From Nonomuraea aridisoli (GTDB taxonomy: Bacteria; Actinomycetota; Actinomycetes; Streptosporangiales; Streptosporangiaceae), in the NCBI RefSeq assembly GCF_003236395.1, contig NZ_POUD01000015.1, forward strand, positions 1 to 64,000: a stretch of DNA of 64,000 nucleotides, written 5' to 3'. Shown one piece after another: positions 61,783-64,000 of the stretch. Every line of letters begins with the position of its first letter. Within the stretch, counting starts at the first letter, position 1. Below the pieces are notes generated by a model. That model did not search any database and was not told the origin of the DNA. It saw only the letters and a list, made by a program, of their open reading frames with translations. Both the position numbers and the translations under genes were made by a program.

Positions 61783-64000
61783 TCGTCCGCATCAGCGAGT
61801 CGACCCCGCGCGCCGCCATCGGACGCGCGACCAGGAAGCCCTGGCCGCGCGTGCAGCCCATCTGCTTGAGCAGCTCGAGCTGTTCGGGACGCTCGATGCC
61901 CTCGGCCACCACGGTGAGCCCGAGGTCGTGGCCGAGCCGCACGATCGTCCGGGTGAGCAGGGTCAGCGTGTCGTCGCTGCCCAGCCCCGCCACGAACGAC
62001 GGATCTATCTTGATCATGTCGACCGGCAGCTGCCGCAGGAACGCGAGCGACGCGTAGCCCGTGCCGAAGTCGTCGATGGCCAGCCGCACACCGAGCGAGC
62101 GCAGCTCCGACAGGCGCCGGACGGTCTCGTCGGCGTCCTCGACCAGCATCTCCTCGATGACTTCCAGGGTCAGCGCCGAGGCGGGCAGCCCGCTCTCGGC
62201 CAGCGCCTCCGCCACGGTCTCGACGAATCTGGGCGCGGTGATCTGGCGCGCCGACAGGTTGAGCGACAGCCCGATGTCCCACGACGAGGCCCGCCAGGCG
62301 GCCACCTCGCGGCACGCCTCGCGCAGGATCCACTCGCCCAGCGGCACGATGAGCCCGGTGTCCTCGGCCGGGCCGAGGAACTGCTCCGGCGGCACGAACT
62401 CCGAGCCGCGCAACCAGCGCACCAGGGCCTCCACCGCCGTCACCCGCGAGGTGGCCAGGTCGACCACCGGCTGGTACTCGATCGCGAACTGCTGCTCGAT
62501 CAGCGCCCGCTGCAGGTCGGCCGCGAGCTCCAGGCGGCGTACGACGTCGGCGTGCATCTGGGCGGCGAACACCTCGACGCGCCGGCCGCCCAGCGCCTTA
62601 GAGCGTGCCATCGCCACGTCGGCATTGCGGATGAGGTCGCCGGCCGGCATGTCGTCCTCGGTGAAGGCCACGCCGACGCTCGCCGTGAGCGCCACGTCGC
62701 GGTCGGCCACCCGGAACGGCTCCTGCGAGACCGTGCGCACCAGCCGCTCGGCCAGGTCGACGGCCACCTGCGCCTCGCCGCCGGTCTCCACCAGCACCGC
62801 GAACTCGTCGCCGCCCCACCGGGCCAGCGTGTCGTCGGCGCGTACGGCGCCGCGCAGCCGGCGGGCCGCCTGGCCGAGCAGGTAGTCGCCGCTGGCGTGG
62901 CCGACCGAGTCGTTGACCGAGGTGAACCCGTCGAGGTCGAGGAAGATGACCGCGACGTTGCCCGACGTGCGGCCGGAGAGCACCTCGCGGGTGCGCTCCT
63001 CGAAGTAGGCGCGGTTGGGCAGGCCCGTGACGCCGTCGTGGAACGTCAGGTGGGCGACCTGGTTGCGCAGGGCCTCCTGGTCGCTGACGTCTCTGGTGGT
63101 CACCAGCATGAGCTCGTCGCCGCCGACGTGGCGGGTGGCGACCGACTCGGTGGGCCGCCACGTGCCGTCGGCCGCGCGCACGCGGCAGGCGATCAGGCAC
63201 GCGCCCGGCGACGGGGTCTCCTCGTCGGGGTGCATCGCGCGCATGGCGAGCTGGATGCCCGGCACGTCCTCCGGGTGGATGTAGTCGAAGATCGAGCCGC
63301 CGACCAGCTCGTCGGGAGGGTAGCCGTACGTGACCTCGACGCCGGGGCCCATCTCGTGGACGACGCCGTCGTGGTCGCAGATGAACACCACGTCGCCGGT
63401 GCTCTCGGCCAGCTCCCTGAGCTGGCGCTCGCCGGTGCGGACCAGGCCGCGCAGCCGGGAGTTGACCGCGGCGAGCACGAACAGGCGCACGAGCAGGAGC
63501 AGCACCACCGACACCGCGACCACCACGACGCCCGTCACGGGCTGCCCCGGCCGGCCGCCCGCCAGGTGGGCGAGCATCGTGCAGGCGGCCACGGACACCA
63601 GCACGAGCGGCGCCAGCGCGACGGCATGGCCGATCACGGCGCGGCCGGCCACCCGCGGGCGCGGACCCCACGGGACCGCCGCGAGCAGCAGGAACACGAC
63701 GGGCGCGAGCATGACGCTCCACAACTGCGGCTCGCCGTCGCGCAGCCGGGCGACCGCCGTGCCGACCCCGGCCACGGTCATCGCGACCAGCACGCCCGCG
63801 CCGGCCACGCCGAGCAGCCAGGAGGACGACTTGCCGGTGAGCACCGGCGGGATCACGGCGCACGTCACCAGCAGCGCGAGCATCGGCGGCAGCAGGGCGA
63901 GCGTGAACGTGCCGGCGTCGCCCGTGTCGGCGTAGACCGACCGCAGCGCCACCACCCAGCCGACGAGGAAGATCGACGCCGTGCACAGGTAGGCGTCGCT
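61769..64000 (-). CDS. GGDEF-EAL c-di-GMP enzyme with PAS domain, 5' end outside the window
   Basis: At least 743 residues; the frame stays open to base 64000, so the N-terminus is missing. Order: several membrane helices, a PAS domain (GDVVFICDHDGVVHEMGPG), GGDEF and EAL. The cyclase site RWGGDEFAVLV is intact and preceded by an RxxD inhibitory site (RADD, five residues earlier). The EAL domain keeps EALVRW, NLSARQI, EVIEEML, DDFGTGYASL, KID and AEGIE, so phosphodiesterase activity is plausible. It corresponds in position and layout to Streptomyces CdgC beside ilvB, as I recall. Its stop codon overlaps the ilvB box. Confidence 0.94.
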   Translation of the reverse strand, partial: SDAYLCTASIFLVGWVVALRSVYADTGDAGTFTLALLPPMLALLVTCAVIPPVLTGKSSSWLLGVAGAGVLVAMTVAGVGTAVARLRDGEPQLWSVMLAPVVFLLLAAVPWGPRPRVAGRAVIGHAVALAPLVLVSVAACTMLAHLAGGRPGQPVTGVVVVAVSVVLLLLVRLFVLAAVNSRLRGLVRTGERQLRELAESTGDVVFICDHDGVVHEMGPGVEVTYGYPPDELVGGSIFDYIHPEDVPGIQLAMRAMHPDEETPSPGACLIACRVRAADGTWRPTESVATRHVGGDELMLVTTRDVSDQEALRNQVAHLTFHDGVTGLPNRAYFEERTREVLSGRTSGNVAVIFLDLDGFTSVNDSVGHASGDYLLGQAARRLRGAVRADDTLARWGGDEFAVLVETGGEAQVAVDLAERLVRTVSQEPFRVADRDVALTASVGVAFTEDDMPAGDLIRNADVAMARSKALGGRRVEVFAAQMHADVVRRLELAADLQRALIEQQFAIEYQPVVDLATSRVTAVEALVRWLRGSEFVPPEQFLGPAEDTGLIVPLGEWILREACREVAAWRASSWDIGLSLNLSARQITAPRFVETVAEALAESGLPASALTLEVIEEMLVEDADETVRRLSELRSLGVRLAIDDFGTGYASLAFLRQLPVDMIKIDPSFVAGLGSDDTLTLLTRTIVRLGHDLGLTVVAEGIERPEQLELLKQMGCTRGQGFLVARPMAARGVDSLMRTSLTV

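Overview
The window is high-GC DNA with strong G/C third-position bias, GTG/TTG starts and several apparently leaderless genes. The proteins are actinobacterial: HU, NdgR-type IclR, NlpC/P60, the Asp23/AmaP cluster, PadR pairs. The best guess is a Streptosporangiales-type actinomycete (Nonomuraea or a relative). The backbone order hup - leuD - leuC - ndgR - (tRNA-Glu/Gln) - gltX - cimA - ilvE - leuB - serA - ilvC - ilvN - ilvB - GGDEF/EAL gene matches, as I remember it, the Streptomyces coelicolor SCO5556-SCO5511 neighbourhood. Accessory genes are inserted between these anchors. No CRISPR array, transposase, integrase or phage gene was seen.

Layout. 0-6.4 kb: an MFS transporter remnant, a small cold-shock-like protein, HU, leuCD, the divergent regulator ndgR and an acidic HEAT-type protein. 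6.4-21 kb (accessory): a full-length DnaE-type polymerase, a LysR regulator, two identical tRNA-Glu genes, a DUF1963 protein, a NarL-type two-component system, a Tat-exported hydrolase, tRNA-Gln, an M3 peptidase, an NmrA/PadR pair and a MATE exporter. 21-27.5 kb: gltX, a fumarylacetoacetate hydrolase, a six-gene Asp23/DUF2273/AmaP envelope-stress operon, a MhuD-like haem monooxygenase and an HD protein. 27.6-34.6 kb: a secreted heparinase-like lyase, cimA with an attenuator, a DsbA-like protein, a methyltransferase, an aldo/keto reductase and ilvE. 34.8-41 kb: leuB, a c-di-AMP riboswitch with a cell-wall hydrolase, a GNAT, a 42-codon gene with a structured leader, serA and an SseB-like protein. 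41-48.5 kb: a MelB-type transporter, a PadR-controlled FtsX/ABC exporter, a DUF1707-FHA protein and a D,D-carboxypeptidase. 48.8-58.1 kb: a Thi5-type ABC importer, an amidohydrolase, a PucR regulator and an adenine deaminase (a nucleobase salvage island), a small secreted protein, a second-type Map and a quinone oxidoreductase. 58.3-64 kb: ilvBNC with an attenuator, then a bifunctional c-di-GMP enzyme cut by the window edge.

How the genes work together. Most backbone genes make branched-chain amino acids and serine (leuB, leuCD, cimA, ilvBNC, ilvE, serA). Two regulatory layers are readable. First, 17-bp palindromes resembling GTCTCA-N5-TGAGAC sit at the promoters of ndgR/leuCD, ilvE, leuB, serA (two copies) and ilvB, and at a small gene of unknown function; they are probably NdgR boxes. 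Second, ilvB and cimA are each preceded by a short leader peptide rich in Leu/Ile/Val codons and an intrinsic terminator, the arrangement of ribosome-mediated attenuation. Second-messenger control is also present: a c-di-AMP riboswitch before the NlpC/P60 gene and a GGDEF/EAL protein beside ilvB.
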